From Gammaproteobacteria bacterium (GTDB taxonomy: Bacteria; Pseudomonadota; Gammaproteobacteria; S012-40), in assembly GCA_029864945.1 (NCBI GenBank), contig JAOTSL010000041.1, positions 1 to 14,830 on the forward strand: a stretch of 14,830 nucleotides of DNA, written 5' to 3'. This document shows positions 1 to 5,675 of the stretch, piece by piece. The notes under the pieces were generated by a model. It ran no database searches. It worked only from the letters and a program-made list of their open reading frames with translations, and was not told where the DNA came from. The translations under genes were made by a program, and so were the position numbers. How positions within the stretch are numbered: position 1 is the stretch's first letter; every line of letters begins with the position of its first letter.

Positions 1-185
1 CCATTAATCACTTCATTTAGTGCGTCCGACTCTTCCATGCTGCACTCGGTCAATGCTTCGAGCTTATCCGGCCAGCTTAAATCACTGATTGATACGCTGT
101 CTATTTCGCTTTCTGCTCGCTCACGGTCGGCATATTTCTTGTCCATCATTTTATCGTAATGAGTGTAATCTGGATCATTGCTCAT
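1..185 (-). CDS. partial hypothetical phage protein
   Basis: An open frame runs from an ATG at 185-183 to the window edge without a stop (at least 61 residues), so its C-terminus lies outside. It begins MSNDPDYTHYDKMM and is rich in Asp, Glu and Lys, with no membrane segment or motif that I recognise. A strong GGAGG ribosome site lies just upstream inside the end of the preceding minus-strand gene, and the ATG comes one base after that gene's TAA. It is therefore the third gene of a small minus-strand operon. The function is unknown; a small cytoplasmic phage accessory protein is the most that can be said. Confidence 0.7.
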   Translation of the reverse strand, partial: MSNDPDYTHYDKMMDKKYADRERAESEIDSVSISDLSWPDKLEALTECSMEESDALNEVIN

Positions 186-186
186 T

Positions 187-429
187 TTATACCGCCTCCA
201 GTTCGTTAATATATTCAGATTTATCAATTATCCGACTCCAAATTGTCGGCATATTGGGTTCGTGTCTTTTCAGAAATAAAGCTTTTGGCTCCGATGTGTC
301 AAAATAATATTTCCCTTCTCGCATTCTGTAGTAAACCATATTCGCTGAAAAATCTTGGATTATTACGCAAGATTTAAATGGGCTCTCATTAGTGTAATTC
401 CTCAATATGTATTCGTCGCCGATCTTCAT
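187..429 (-). CDS. hypothetical small phage protein
   Basis: An 80-residue soluble protein beginning MKIGDEYILRNY. It is rich in aromatic and charged residues and has no transmembrane segment or cysteine cluster. The pattern of short beta-type stretches such as KSCVIIQDFSANMVYYRM suggests a small all-beta fold of the kind seen in many uncharacterised phage proteins, but I cannot name a family. A GAGGGA ribosome site sits about eight bases before the ATG. It is the middle gene of the minus-strand operon that starts at 766 and continues past the window edge. Confidence 0.7.
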   Translation of the reverse strand: MKIGDEYILRNYTNESPFKSCVIIQDFSANMVYYRMREGKYYFDTSEPKALFLKRHEPNMPTIWSRIIDKSEYINELEAV

Positions 430-502
430 TTTTTATTCCCTCTGTTAATGATGCTTATTTAGCGACACGATAAATCAAACCTTTACTTTTTTATTGTTTT
501 TA

Positions 503-766
503 TTACAACATTGGCCTAATTCTATTATTGAACATTTGATCTCTCGCGTAATCTTCGGCGTCATCTTTTAATCGTGACTCAATAAACTTACTCACAGCAT
601 CGCCAATCTCATACTTTGCATCAATGCTGGGATCGTTAAATTTATCAGCGATAAGCCTAACTAGATCATCATCAAGATACATAGTCAAAATTTCGTCGCT
701 TACTCGCTCTGTATCGCCTACTCTATTATTGTAAAACTCATTAACATAATCGTTATGATCTAGCAT
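503..766 (-). CDS. hypothetical acidic phage protein, first gene of leftward operon
   Basis: An 87-residue protein beginning MLDHNDYVNEFYNN. It is predicted to be mostly helical and acidic (a DDD run and DDAEDYARD near the C-terminus). A GGGAG ribosome site precedes the ATG. It is the first gene after a strong minus-strand promoter at 821-792, so it is likely expressed early or constitutively. Its place at a divergent control region invites the idea of a regulator, but there is no clear helix-turn-helix and I do not assign a function. Confidence 0.7.
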   Translation of the reverse strand: MLDHNDYVNEFYNNRVGDTERVSDEILTMYLDDDLVRLIADKFNDPSIDAKYEIGDAVSKFIESRLKDDAEDYARDQMFNNRIRPML

Positions 767-791
767 TGTATTTACTCCCTGTGATAACAGT

Positions 792-821
792 ATTATATGA
801 TCAAGACACGAATAATGTCAA
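792..821 (-). promoter_or_regulatory. sigma70-type leftward promoter
   Basis: Read on the minus strand, a perfect TTGACA (821-816) is followed after 18 bases by a perfect TATAAT (797-792). It points at the three-gene leftward operon. The -10 box overlaps one copy of the TAGTATTA-like octamer. Confidence 0.8.
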
Positions 822-847
822 CCGTATAGTACTAATTATAGTATTAC

Positions 848-877
848 TTGATAAATTATTAATTAACAGTCTATAAT
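848..877 (+). promoter_or_regulatory. sigma70-type rightward early promoter
   Basis: TTGATA (848-853), an 18-base spacer, then TATAAT (872-877). It lies just upstream of the first rightward gene at 906 and is the likely start of the early operon that runs to the terminator at 4526-4558. Confidence 0.75.
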
Positions 878-905
878 AGTATTATTGATGTGCAAAGGAA
901 TTAAA

Positions 906-1223
906 ATGGCAAAATACGAGCAATTAAAAGAATACTACTATGTTAATTCGGATCACGAGTTTATCGGGTTTATCTTTGCTCTGTCCGGCAAAGGCGCTGA
1001 TAAAATTGCAAGCGCTCAAAAAAGATACGCCGACGCAATCCGTCAAGATCCGCCAGAAAAATTAAACCAGGTACAGATTAACGCAAAGAAAAAAGCAAGG
1101 GCGAAAGCCAACGGAATTGAGTACATCGAAATCAAGGCATACTCTAAAGATAAAGATAGAGTTAAAAGTTATTGCGCTGACGTGTTCGCAGTGACTAAGC
1201 ATAATATTGAGAGCGGCAAATGA
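906..1223 (+). CDS. hypothetical early phage protein
   Basis: A 105-residue protein starting MAKYEQLKEYYYV. The ATG at 906 is preferred because AAGGA sits seven bases upstream; the ATG at 888 has no ribosome site. The central part is strongly basic (KKKARAKANG, roughly residues 63-72) and is flanked by short beta-like stretches, which could suit nucleic-acid contact, but there is no recognisable domain. It is the first gene after the rightward promoter and overlaps the next gene through ATGA, so it is translationally coupled. First early genes of phages are often host-takeover or anti-defence proteins; that is only positional inference. Confidence 0.75.
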   Translation: MAKYEQLKEYYYVNSDHEFIGFIFALSGKGADKIASAQKRYADAIRQDPPEKLNQVQINAKKKARAKANGIEYIEIKAYSKDKDRVKSYCADVFAVTKHNIESGK

Positions 1224-1390
1224 TGACTTATCTAATGCTATGCGAGCACAAAAAAACCAAGCTAAAACTAATAGCATCGGCGCAAAGATCAGGGGGAGAT
1301 TACTGGTATTGGTTTCATCATAAAGAATGCTGCATTGCGTGTGGGTGCGTAGTTATTTCGGAGTCTGGCGACAAGGTGACGCATGATTAA
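1220..1390 (+). CDS. small Cys/His-rich protein, possible zinc binder
   Basis: A 56-residue ORF starting at the ATG that overlaps the previous stop (ATGA). The protein begins MMTYLMLCEHKK and has a C-terminal cluster HHKECCIACGC at about residues 33-43. Together with C8 and H10 this gives enough Cys and His for one zinc site. The coupling to the gene before it and the overlap with the next ORF support it being translated. No named family is recognised; a small zinc-binding protein is the best description. Confidence 0.6.
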   Translation: MMTYLMLCEHKKTKLKLIASAQRSGGDYWYWFHHKECCIACGCVVISESGDKVTHD

Positions 1391-1457
1391 AGTAAGCAAA
1401 GAGTCAGATATAAGCAGAGCTAAAGCTGGCGAAAAGCCAACAGTAGCGCCGTGGTAA
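1383..1457 (+). CDS. possible 24-residue peptide
   Basis: A tiny ORF starting at an ATG that overlaps the last codons of the preceding gene and ending in KPTVAPW. The overlap would allow coupled translation, and the intergenic space before the next gene would otherwise be about 90 bases. There is no strong ribosome site of its own and nothing to suggest a function. Confidence 0.35.
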   Translation: MIKVSKESDISRAKAGEKPTVAPW

Positions 1458-1480
1458 ATTAAAACAAAGGAAACATAGTC

Positions 1481-1705
1481 ATGGATATTATCGAACAAAT
1501 AAAAGCAGCAGAAACAGATAAAGAAAGATGGGCATTAGTGATAGCCAATAAGGATAAAGTGGTCATTACATTGGATAACGATTGGACTGGGGTAGAGATG
1601 AAAGATGATGCAGAAAATTACACGTCTTTTAACAGCTGGATCGGCATAGACAAAGGCATTAATCCGCTGTTTGAGGCATTAGGAATAACCGCGCAAGGCG
1701 TGTAG
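1481..1705 (+). CDS. hypothetical phage protein
   Basis: A 74-residue acidic protein beginning MDIIEQIKAAETDKERW, with AAAGGAAA nine bases before the ATG. It has an N-terminal helix followed by a stretch of alternating hydrophobic residues (ALVIANKDKVVITLDND), compatible with a small alpha/beta fold. It has no cysteines or membrane segments. It sits in the early operon between tiny ORFs and a small membrane protein. The family is not recognised. Confidence 0.7.
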   Translation: MDIIEQIKAAETDKERWALVIANKDKVVITLDNDWTGVEMKDDAENYTSFNSWIGIDKGINPLFEALGITAQGV

Positions 1706-1722
1706 GTAAAGGAAAGTAAGCA

Positions 1723-1902
1723 ATGGCAATGCTAGCAAACACACAGAAAAATAACTACTGGCAAATAACATGGTACGCACTACTAATAATAACAATGACG
1801 ATACACGTACAACTACACGTACTTTTAGCAAACACAGCCACAACCGATTTACTGTTTGTAGCGTACGAGTATTTAATTTGTCTTTTACTAATGAGGGAAT
1901 AG
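1723..1902 (+). CDS. small two-helix membrane protein
   Basis: A 59-residue ORF with a good AGGAAA ribosome site nine bases before the ATG. There are two hydrophobic segments: about residues 17-36 (WYALLIITMTIHVQLHVLLA) and 43-57 (LLFVAYEYLICLLLM). They are joined by a short polar loop, so both ends probably face the same side of the inner membrane. Early small membrane proteins in phages can act in superinfection exclusion or membrane remodelling; here that is speculation from topology and position only. The stop is followed closely by the YopX-like gene. Confidence 0.65.
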   Translation: MAMLANTQKNNYWQITWYALLIITMTIHVQLHVLLANTATTDLLFVAYEYLICLLLMRE

Positions 1903-1906
1903 ATAA

Positions 1907-2260
1907 ATGAGAGAATTAAACATAGGCACATATAGAGCATGGAATATACATCACAAAAAGATGTATCGAGTGTATAAATTATGCTTTAAGTCTAGTGTTG
2001 CGTACTGTGAGAGCGCCGAAGGAACTACGCATACGTTTGGCTTTGCGGGCTTGGATTTTATGCAAAACACGGACATTAAAGATATTGATGGCAATGATAT
2101 ATATGAGGGAGATATTATTTATATTGCGGGCAAAGGGAACGTTGAAATTAAGTTTGATGTATGCGGATGTTGGTCGTTCTGCGATGGCGATGACTGCCAA
2201 GATGTGATCGAAGATATTGAGAGTGTAGTAGGAAATATTTATGAAGGAATAGCTAAATGA
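1907..2260 (+). CDS. YopX family phage protein
   Basis: A 117-residue protein whose layout matches the YopX family, which is widespread in phages and has no known biochemical role. The N-terminus has the RAWN..HKKMY pattern (family: F.AWD...K.M). A central FMQNTDIKDIDGNDIYEGDII (residues about 50-70) is the family hallmark (MQ.TGLKDKNGKEIYEGDIV). The C-terminus VVGNIYEG matches the usual VIGNIYENP ending. Length is typical. Members are thought to form oligomeric beta-rich assemblies. The last codons overlap the next start (ATGA), so the next gene is coupled. Confidence 0.85.
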   Translation: MRELNIGTYRAWNIHHKKMYRVYKLCFKSSVAYCESAEGTTHTFGFAGLDFMQNTDIKDIDGNDIYEGDIIYIAGKGNVEIKFDVCGCWSFCDGDDCQDVIEDIESVVGNIYEGIAK

Positions 2261-2490
2261 GCATCGAAGAAAAAGTACTAGAAATAGTCGGGACGCATTT
2301 TCTTGTCCATTACGATATAAACGTCGATGATAATTTTATCACCGATCTCAAAGGCGACGAACTGGACAATATGGAAATCTGCATGTTAATCGAATCTGAA
2401 TTTAATGTTGAAATAATTGATGCGGATATGGAAGAAATAAACACAGCGCAGGGTTATATTGACTATCTGAAGAATGAGGGCGTGGAGTGA
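2257..2490 (+). CDS. acyl-carrier-protein-like protein lacking the attachment serine
   Basis: A 77-residue acidic four-helix protein. Residues about 26-72 follow acyl carrier protein closely: FITDLKGDELDNMEICMLIE matches the ACP segment F.EDLGADSLD.VEL.MA.E, and SEFNVEIIDADMEEINTAQGYIDYL matches EEF..EI.DE.AE.I.TV...IDYI. The serine that normally carries 4'-phosphopantetheine (DSL) is glutamate here (GDEL), so it cannot be a conventional carrier. A structural or decoy role, for example binding a host ACP partner, would be inference. It overlaps the YopX gene upstream (ATGA) and a GTG-start ORF downstream (GTGA), inside the early operon. Confidence 0.75.
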   Translation: MSIEEKVLEIVGTHFLVHYDINVDDNFITDLKGDELDNMEICMLIESEFNVEIIDADMEEINTAQGYIDYLKNEGVE

Positions 2491-2615
2491 CGGCAAGAAA
2501 AAAGACAAGCAATCAACACAAGAAAGACGAAATCGCAATGATGATATGTAGTTGCGACGATGATCGTGGTCGGCTATCACGCTGTTTTTACTGGTTAATT
2601 TTAACAGATGTGTAG
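2487..2615 (+). CDS. small hypothetical protein, GTG start
   Basis: A 42-residue ORF starting at a GTG that overlaps the previous TGA (GTGA), with a GAGGG-like site a few bases upstream. It begins MTARKKTSNQHKKD with a strongly basic N-terminus and then has CSCDDDRGRLSRC, giving three cysteines. Coupling supports translation, but the short length and non-ATG start keep confidence modest. The family is not recognised. Confidence 0.45.
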   Translation: MTARKKTSNQHKKDEIAMMICSCDDDRGRLSRCFYWLILTDV

Positions 2616-2618
2616 ATA

Positions 2619-2708
2619 GTGAAATCAACAGATGTAATTAGCAAACGAACTATTGCAAAAGATGCGACGATTGGATTGATGGATAAGGAGATAAAAAATG
2701 AACATTGA
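2619..2708 (+). CDS. doubtful 29-residue ORF
   Basis: A GTG-started frame beginning MKSTDVISKRTIAKD that would fill the gap before the next gene and overlap its start by 11 bases. The ribosome site is weak. It is listed because nothing else explains 2616-2690, but it may be non-coding. Confidence 0.25.
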   Translation: MKSTDVISKRTIAKDATIGLMDKEIKNEH

Positions 2709-3015
2709 AAACCAAAAAGCTTGCGACAAGTCAAAAAAAGAGTCATGGAATAAATGGCACTCTAACACTCCCCCAGATTTAATCCCTGAAACGCCGAATA
2801 TTAGTTTTAGCAAGGGCTGTGAGTACACATGGGAGTTAGTCGAAAAACTACAAGCCAGAATAAGCGAGCTAGAATTAAGACTAAGTAAGTCATATCAAGG
2901 TGCGCCGGATCGCCATGGATGTGATGCTGATAATAACTTATCAAAGACATGCGTAATAGATGAAAATGTCAGTTACAACTGCATACACGCTAAAACAGTT
3001 CAAAAAACAGCATAA
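2698..3015 (+). CDS. hypothetical phage protein with short coiled coil
   Basis: A 105-residue protein with AAGGAGA before its ATG. The N-terminus is polar and Lys/Trp-rich (MNIENQKACDKSKKESW). A segment around residues 48-66 (WELVEKLQARISELELRLS) has heptad spacing typical of a short coiled coil, as in many phage proteins that begin or end with an ELE-type helix. The C-terminal third is Cys/Asn-rich and looks poorly structured. The family is not recognised. Confidence 0.65.
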   Translation: MNIENQKACDKSKKESWNKWHSNTPPDLIPETPNISFSKGCEYTWELVEKLQARISELELRLSKSYQGAPDRHGCDADNNLSKTCVIDENVSYNCIHAKTVQKTA

Positions 3016-3064
3016 TTTCCAGCTTGTAATTGGGTTTATTAATATTAACAAATAAAGGTGGGTA

Positions 3065-3265
3065 ATGGAAATAATACACATTACATATCAAATAATATAC
3101 GAGTTCAACGGATGGCTGTTTGAATACGACCGAAGAAAACCATTCGGCCCGTGGCCCCTGAAAAAAGACTTGGAGCCGAGATCAAGAGCTGGCAAAAAGT
3201 TTTATGAAATGTTTGAGGGGTTTTCAAGTTTAGCGGAAGTTGAGCAAGAAAAATACAGGATATAA
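3065..3265 (+). CDS. small conserved-type phage protein
   Basis: A 66-residue protein beginning MEIIHITYQIIYEFNGWLF with the ribosome site AAAGGTGGG close upstream. The middle contains a Pro/Gly/Trp-rich block, KPFGPWPLKKDLEPRSRAGK, then FYEMFEGF and SLAEVEQEKYRI. I believe this block recurs in small uncharacterised phage proteins near replication or lysis modules, but I cannot name the family with certainty. Three bases separate it from the M15 peptidase gene, so they are probably co-translated. Confidence 0.6.
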   Translation: MEIIHITYQIIYEFNGWLFEYDRRKPFGPWPLKKDLEPRSRAGKKFYEMFEGFSSLAEVEQEKYRI

Positions 3266-3268
3266 ATA

Positions 3269-3622
3269 ATGACTAATGAAAAGATAAGTAAGCATTTTAC
3301 GCGCTCAGAAATCGCATGTAAGTGTGGCTGCGGGTTTGACAGTATGGACGCTGAGACGCTTAAAATTGCAGACGAGGTGCGTGACTTTGTTGGCTATCCA
3401 ATCACCCCGTCAAGCGGTGCTCGCTGTCTTATACATAACCGCAATATCGGATCATCTGACACTTCGCAGCATGTCAAAGCTAGGGCCATGGATTTACCCT
3501 TAAAAAATCCCAAATTAGCTTATGACTGGCTATGTGTAAAATATCCAGACCGGTATGGGTTTGGCTTGTATAAAACTTTCATACATATTGACACAGCCAC
3601 AGGGCCAGCAAGAAGATGGTAA
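3269..3622 (+). CDS. M15 family (Peptidase_M15_3-type) metallopeptidase
   Basis: A 117-residue protein with the zinc D-Ala-D-Ala carboxypeptidase-like fold found in phage endolysins and related peptidoglycan enzymes. The family pattern is clear: FTRSEIACKCGCG at the N-terminus, SSGARCLIHNRNIGSSDTSQH with ligand H68, ARAMD with ligand D75, and FIHIDT with ligand H106, ending in the typical RRW. All three expected zinc ligands are present, so it should be active. There is no signal peptide, as is usual for phage enzymes that need a holin. It lies among early small genes rather than beside an obvious holin or spanin. Its stop overlaps the next ATG (TAATG). Confidence 0.85.
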   Translation: MTNEKISKHFTRSEIACKCGCGFDSMDAETLKIADEVRDFVGYPITPSSGARCLIHNRNIGSSDTSQHVKARAMDLPLKNPKLAYDWLCVKYPDRYGFGLYKTFIHIDTATGPARRW

Positions 3623-3858
3623 TGACGCTCAGAAACGATAACCAGGCAGACATAAACGACCGAGCAGCTAAAATACTAAAAACACTAAACGGTGAAAATA
3701 GCTCATCATGCGTATTATCACTAGTATCAGTGATTGATGCTATAGCGTTTTCAGATAAAGCTAGTGATGCGTTTAAGCGTGATACTGCAATGATATTAAG
3801 AGATCAGGCCGACCGCATTGAATTGTCGCTAATGCCGGTTTATGGTTTATTGAATTAA
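3622..3858 (+). CDS. hypothetical helical phage protein
   Basis: A 78-residue protein starting at the ATG in TAATG, directly coupled to the M15 peptidase (an ATG two codons earlier at 3616 is possible). It begins MTLRNDNQADINDRAA and is predicted to be almost all helical. SSSCVLSLVSVIDAIAF is moderately hydrophobic but too polar overall for a clear membrane span. No family is recognised. Coupling to the peptidase could mean a joint function, but there is no direct evidence. Confidence 0.6.
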   Translation: MTLRNDNQADINDRAAKILKTLNGENSSSCVLSLVSVIDAIAFSDKASDAFKRDTAMILRDQADRIELSLMPVYGLLN

Positions 3859-3879
3859 TACAAAAGGGAGGTGCGGGAA

Positions 3880-4092
3880 ATGAGCGAAACAAGACATATA
3901 CATTGCTGCGAGTGCTCCGAAAAAGTTAACGCAAGGCTAACCGATGGGTGCGAAATATACCCCCACAGGCAGGACCTAAAAAGCCTTCCGTTTTGGAAAT
4001 GCGACACATGCGGTAATCACGTAGGATGTCATCATAAAACAAAGAATCGAACTCAGCCACTAGGATGCATACCTAGCGACGAAATTAAGTGA
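3880..4092 (+). CDS. DUF3268-type zinc-finger protein, N-terminal part before an in-frame TGA
   Basis: Starts at ATG 3880 with a strong AAGGGAGG eight bases upstream. The 70 residues contain CCEC (9-12), then EIYPHRQDLKSLPFWKCDTCG, HVGCHHKTK and PLGCIPSDEIK. These match the DUF3268 zinc-finger family pattern (C..C...YPHR.DL....FW.C..CG..VGCH..T..PLG.LA..ELR). The frame stops at TGA 4090-4092, exactly where family members continue with an ARK.AHAAFDPLW-like segment, and that segment is encoded in the same frame directly downstream. Either the gene has suffered a nonsense mutation or the stop is read through. Many phages carry this family; the function is unknown. Confidence 0.75.
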   Translation: MSETRHIHCCECSEKVNARLTDGCEIYPHRQDLKSLPFWKCDTCGNHVGCHHKTKNRTQPLGCIPSDEIK

Positions 4093-4281
4093 GCTAGAAA
4101 GCATATTCACGCGATACTAGACCCAATATGGCAGAATAAAGAAATACCCCGCAAAAAGCTTTACAGTATGATCTCCGACGCCGTTGGTTTTGGGTATCAC
4201 ACTGCTGGATTAAGAACCATCGAGGAGGCAAGAATGGTGTATAGGGAAATTATTAAAATAAAGAGAGGGCTACATCAATGA
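4093..4281 (+). pseudogene. C-terminal continuation of the DUF3268-type protein beyond TGA
   Basis: In the same frame as the gene at 3880, after its TGA, the sequence reads ARKHIHAILDPIW, then RKKLYSMISDAVGFGYHTAGLR and a helical end up to a TGA at 4279-4281. This fits the usual C-terminal half of DUF3268 proteins (AR..AHA.FDPLW...M.R..AY.WLA...GI...H.G..D...C). The total would be 133 residues plus the internal stop, a normal length. There is no convincing new start with a ribosome site right after the stop, so the tail is probably made only by readthrough or is dead. Confidence 0.65.
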
Positions 4282-4324
4282 AGAGGCCATCCTGATTCCA
4301 AACTAATTAACTAAAGGAAAGCAA

Positions 4325-4498
4325 ATGAACGAGCACAAAAAGAGCAAGCATATCGGGATTGGCGGCATTAAATGCCCTTGCTGCGGCCCTCTAAATACCG
4401 GCAAAAAAAATAAGCGCTTACTAAATAAGGAAAGTAGAAGAAACGGCAAGAGATATGTGCTGTTGCTGACTTGCGAAGACAGCGCACGAATAACTTAA
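4325..4498 (+). CDS. small CxCC zinc-finger-like protein
   Basis: A 57-residue basic protein with AAAGGAAA before the ATG. It begins MNEHKKSKHIGIGG and has the knuckle KCPCCG at residues 16-21, with a further cysteine at residue 50 (LLTCED). This is compatible with a degenerate zinc ribbon or RNA/DNA-binding knuckle. It is the last gene before the intrinsic terminator at 4526. The family is not recognised. Confidence 0.6.
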   Translation: MNEHKKSKHIGIGGIKCPCCGPLNTGKKNKRLLNKESRRNGKRYVLLLTCEDSARIT

Positions 4499-4525
4499 CA
4501 GGCCATCATCTTCCCTCTCAACAAG

Positions 4526-4558
4526 CCGCCGTGACGCAATTCTGGCGGTTTTTCTTTG
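4526..4558 (+). terminator. intrinsic terminator ending the early operon
   Basis: CCGCC (4526-4530) pairs with GGCGG (4544-4548), followed by TTTTTCTTT. The stem is short but GC-rich and the U-tract is good. It lies 28 bases after the last early gene. Confidence 0.65.
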
Positions 4559-4582
4559 CATGAAATTAATGTGGAATATTGT

Positions 4583-4611
4583 TTGACGCTGTATAAACTA
4601 TAAGATAAGTT
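4583..4611 (+). promoter_or_regulatory. possible promoter for the replication genes
   Basis: TTGACG at 4583-4588 is followed by an AT-rich stretch with TATAAA (4592), TATAAG (4599) and ATAAGT (4605). No -10 box has both a good match and ideal spacing; ATAAGT gives a 16-base spacer. A promoter is expected here because a terminator lies upstream and the replication genes lie downstream. Confidence 0.3.
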
Positions 4612-4648
4612 TGTCATATATCGAGATTAATCAACTCGACCAACAAAC

Positions 4649-4763
4649 AACACGGGGCCAAAAGTGAATTCAGAATTTTACAGCGAAACATCCAGCAAAA
4701 TAAGCCTTCCGTGTTTGGTAAATTTTGTGGCGCTTGGTGATTCTTGCGCTCGGATGTTTCGCT
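4649..4763 (+). promoter_or_regulatory. structured leader upstream of replication operon
   Basis: A perfect 12-base inverted repeat, AGCGAAACATCC (4682-4693) and GGATGTTTCGCT (4752-4763), encloses a 58-base loop and ends 14 bases before the start of the gene at 4777. A second pair, AACACGG (4649-4655) and CCGTGTT (4709-4715), connects the upstream flank with the inside of that loop. The two pairs together would make a pseudoknot, or compete as alternative structures, at a place where a leader RNA or a protein-binding site could set replication gene expression. There is no match to a riboswitch class known to me. Confidence 0.45.
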
Positions 4764-4776
4764 ATAGGGTTTTGAT

Positions 4777-4935
4777 ATGACCGATCCCCAGCGCGAAGAA
4801 CTGATCAGCAAATACCTAGAGAAAATAATATCCGCAAAATCCAGTAGGGCGAAACGCATTTATTTGTATTTATTCACCCGACTAATGTTTGAGCGAAGCC
4901 AAGAGCAAATAAAGCGAATGGAGTACGGGCTGTAA
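4777..4935 (+). CDS. small basic protein preceding the replication genes
   Basis: A 52-residue ORF beginning MTDPQREELISKYLEKI. It is helical, with a basic middle (SAKSSRAKRIYLYLFTRLMF) and an amphipathic end (RSQEQIKRMEYGL). Its TAA overlaps the ATG of the DUF1376 protein (TAATG), indicating coupled translation. The ribosome site is weak; the structured leader ends 13 bases upstream. It could be a DNA-binding or replication accessory protein, but this is inferred only from charge and position. Confidence 0.55.
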   Translation: MTDPQREELISKYLEKIISAKSSRAKRIYLYLFTRLMFERSQEQIKRMEYGL

Positions 4936-5675
4936 TGCACTACTATCAAAAAAACATAGCGGATTACCGAAAAGATACAACCCACTTAACCATGGTTGAG
5001 CATGGCGCGTATACTCGATTAATTGATCAGTATTATTTGGATGAAGAGCCTTTAACTCTAGACGAAGCGAAACTTATGCGAACGCATTGCGCCCGTACAA
5101 ACGATGAAATCCAAGCAATTAAAAATGTTTTATCTGACTTTTTTATAAAAACAGATAATGGTTATATCCACAGCCGATGTGACAGAGAGATTGAAAGGTA
5201 TCACAGCAAGTCCAAAAAGGCCAAAGAATCAGCAAACGCACGGTGGGGCAAGAAGAAAGTAAGTGAATCGAATGCAGACGCAATGCGAACGCATACCGAA
5301 GGCAATGCTAACCAACAACCAATAACCAATAACCAACAACCAATAACCAATAATAAAGAAAAAGACTTAGTCGCTTCAGCTCCTGCCGACTGTCCACAGG
5401 AAGAAATTAAAAAACTTTATCACGAAATACTACCAATGTTACCAAAAATCAAAATATGGAATGACAAGCGTAAAAAGATTTTAAGAGCAAGATGGAGAGA
5501 GTCAACAAAACACCAGTCTCTTGAGTTCTGGGAAAGGTATTTCAACCGTATAAAAACATCTTTATTTTTAACCGGCAGGGCTGGCGGAGATAGGCCATTC
5601 ACCCCGACGCTAGAATGGTTAATTACAGAATCAAATTTCATTAAAGTTATAGAGGGAAACTACCATAATGATTAG
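4935..5675 (+). CDS. DUF1376-domain phage replication protein
   Basis: A 246-residue protein in two parts. Residues 1-105 are a DUF1376 domain: YQKNIADYRKDTTHLTMVEHGAYTRLID, YYLDEEPL and the ESANARWG signature. Residues about 158-245 are a C-terminal domain (YHEILPMLPKI, DKRKKILRARWRE, FWERYF, GDRPFTPTLEWLI, NFIKVIEG) that I know from phage replication proteins next to DnaB or DnaC genes. The linker (about 126-140) is NQQPITN repeated twice, encoded by a tandem DNA repeat. By position and architecture it probably binds the phage origin and brings in the helicase. It overlaps the DnaB gene by eight bases, strong evidence for joint expression. Confidence 0.8.
   Translation: MHYYQKNIADYRKDTTHLTMVEHGAYTRLIDQYYLDEEPLTLDEAKLMRTHCARTNDEIQAIKNVLSDFFIKTDNGYIHSRCDREIERYHSKSKKAKESANARWGKKKVSESNADAMRTHTEGNANQQPITNNQQPITNNKEKDLVASAPADCPQEEIKKLYHEILPMLPKIKIWNDKRKKILRARWRESTKHQSLEFWERYFNRIKTSLFLTGRAGGDRPFTPTLEWLITESNFIKVIEGNYHND
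5310..5351 (+). repeat. tandem 7-bp repeats within the replication gene, possible origin iterons
   Basis: Six consecutive copies of AACCAA(C/T) form two identical 21-bp units (5310-5330 and 5331-5351). They encode the linker of the DUF1376 protein. Phage origins often sit inside the initiator gene, so these may be iterons. A purely coding low-complexity linker is the competing explanation. Confidence 0.6.

Larger units (their letters stand above)
788..884. promoter_or_regulatory. candidate operator cluster in divergent promoter region
   Basis: Four copies of a TAGTAYTA-type octamer occur here: CAGTATTA 788-795, TAGTACTA 827-834 (a perfect palindrome), TAGTATTA 839-846 and TAGTATTA 877-884. 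The first overlaps the leftward -10 box and the last overlaps the end of the rightward -10 box. This is the arrangement expected of a repressor acting on both promoters. The repressor is not identifiable in this window. The sequence is AT-rich, so chance recurrence of short words is a real alternative. Confidence 0.45.

Noticed and set aside
4614..4859. 81-residue minus-strand ORF over the leader region
   Set aside because: It crosses the inverted repeat and the start of a coupled plus-strand gene; no ribosome site or recognisable domain.
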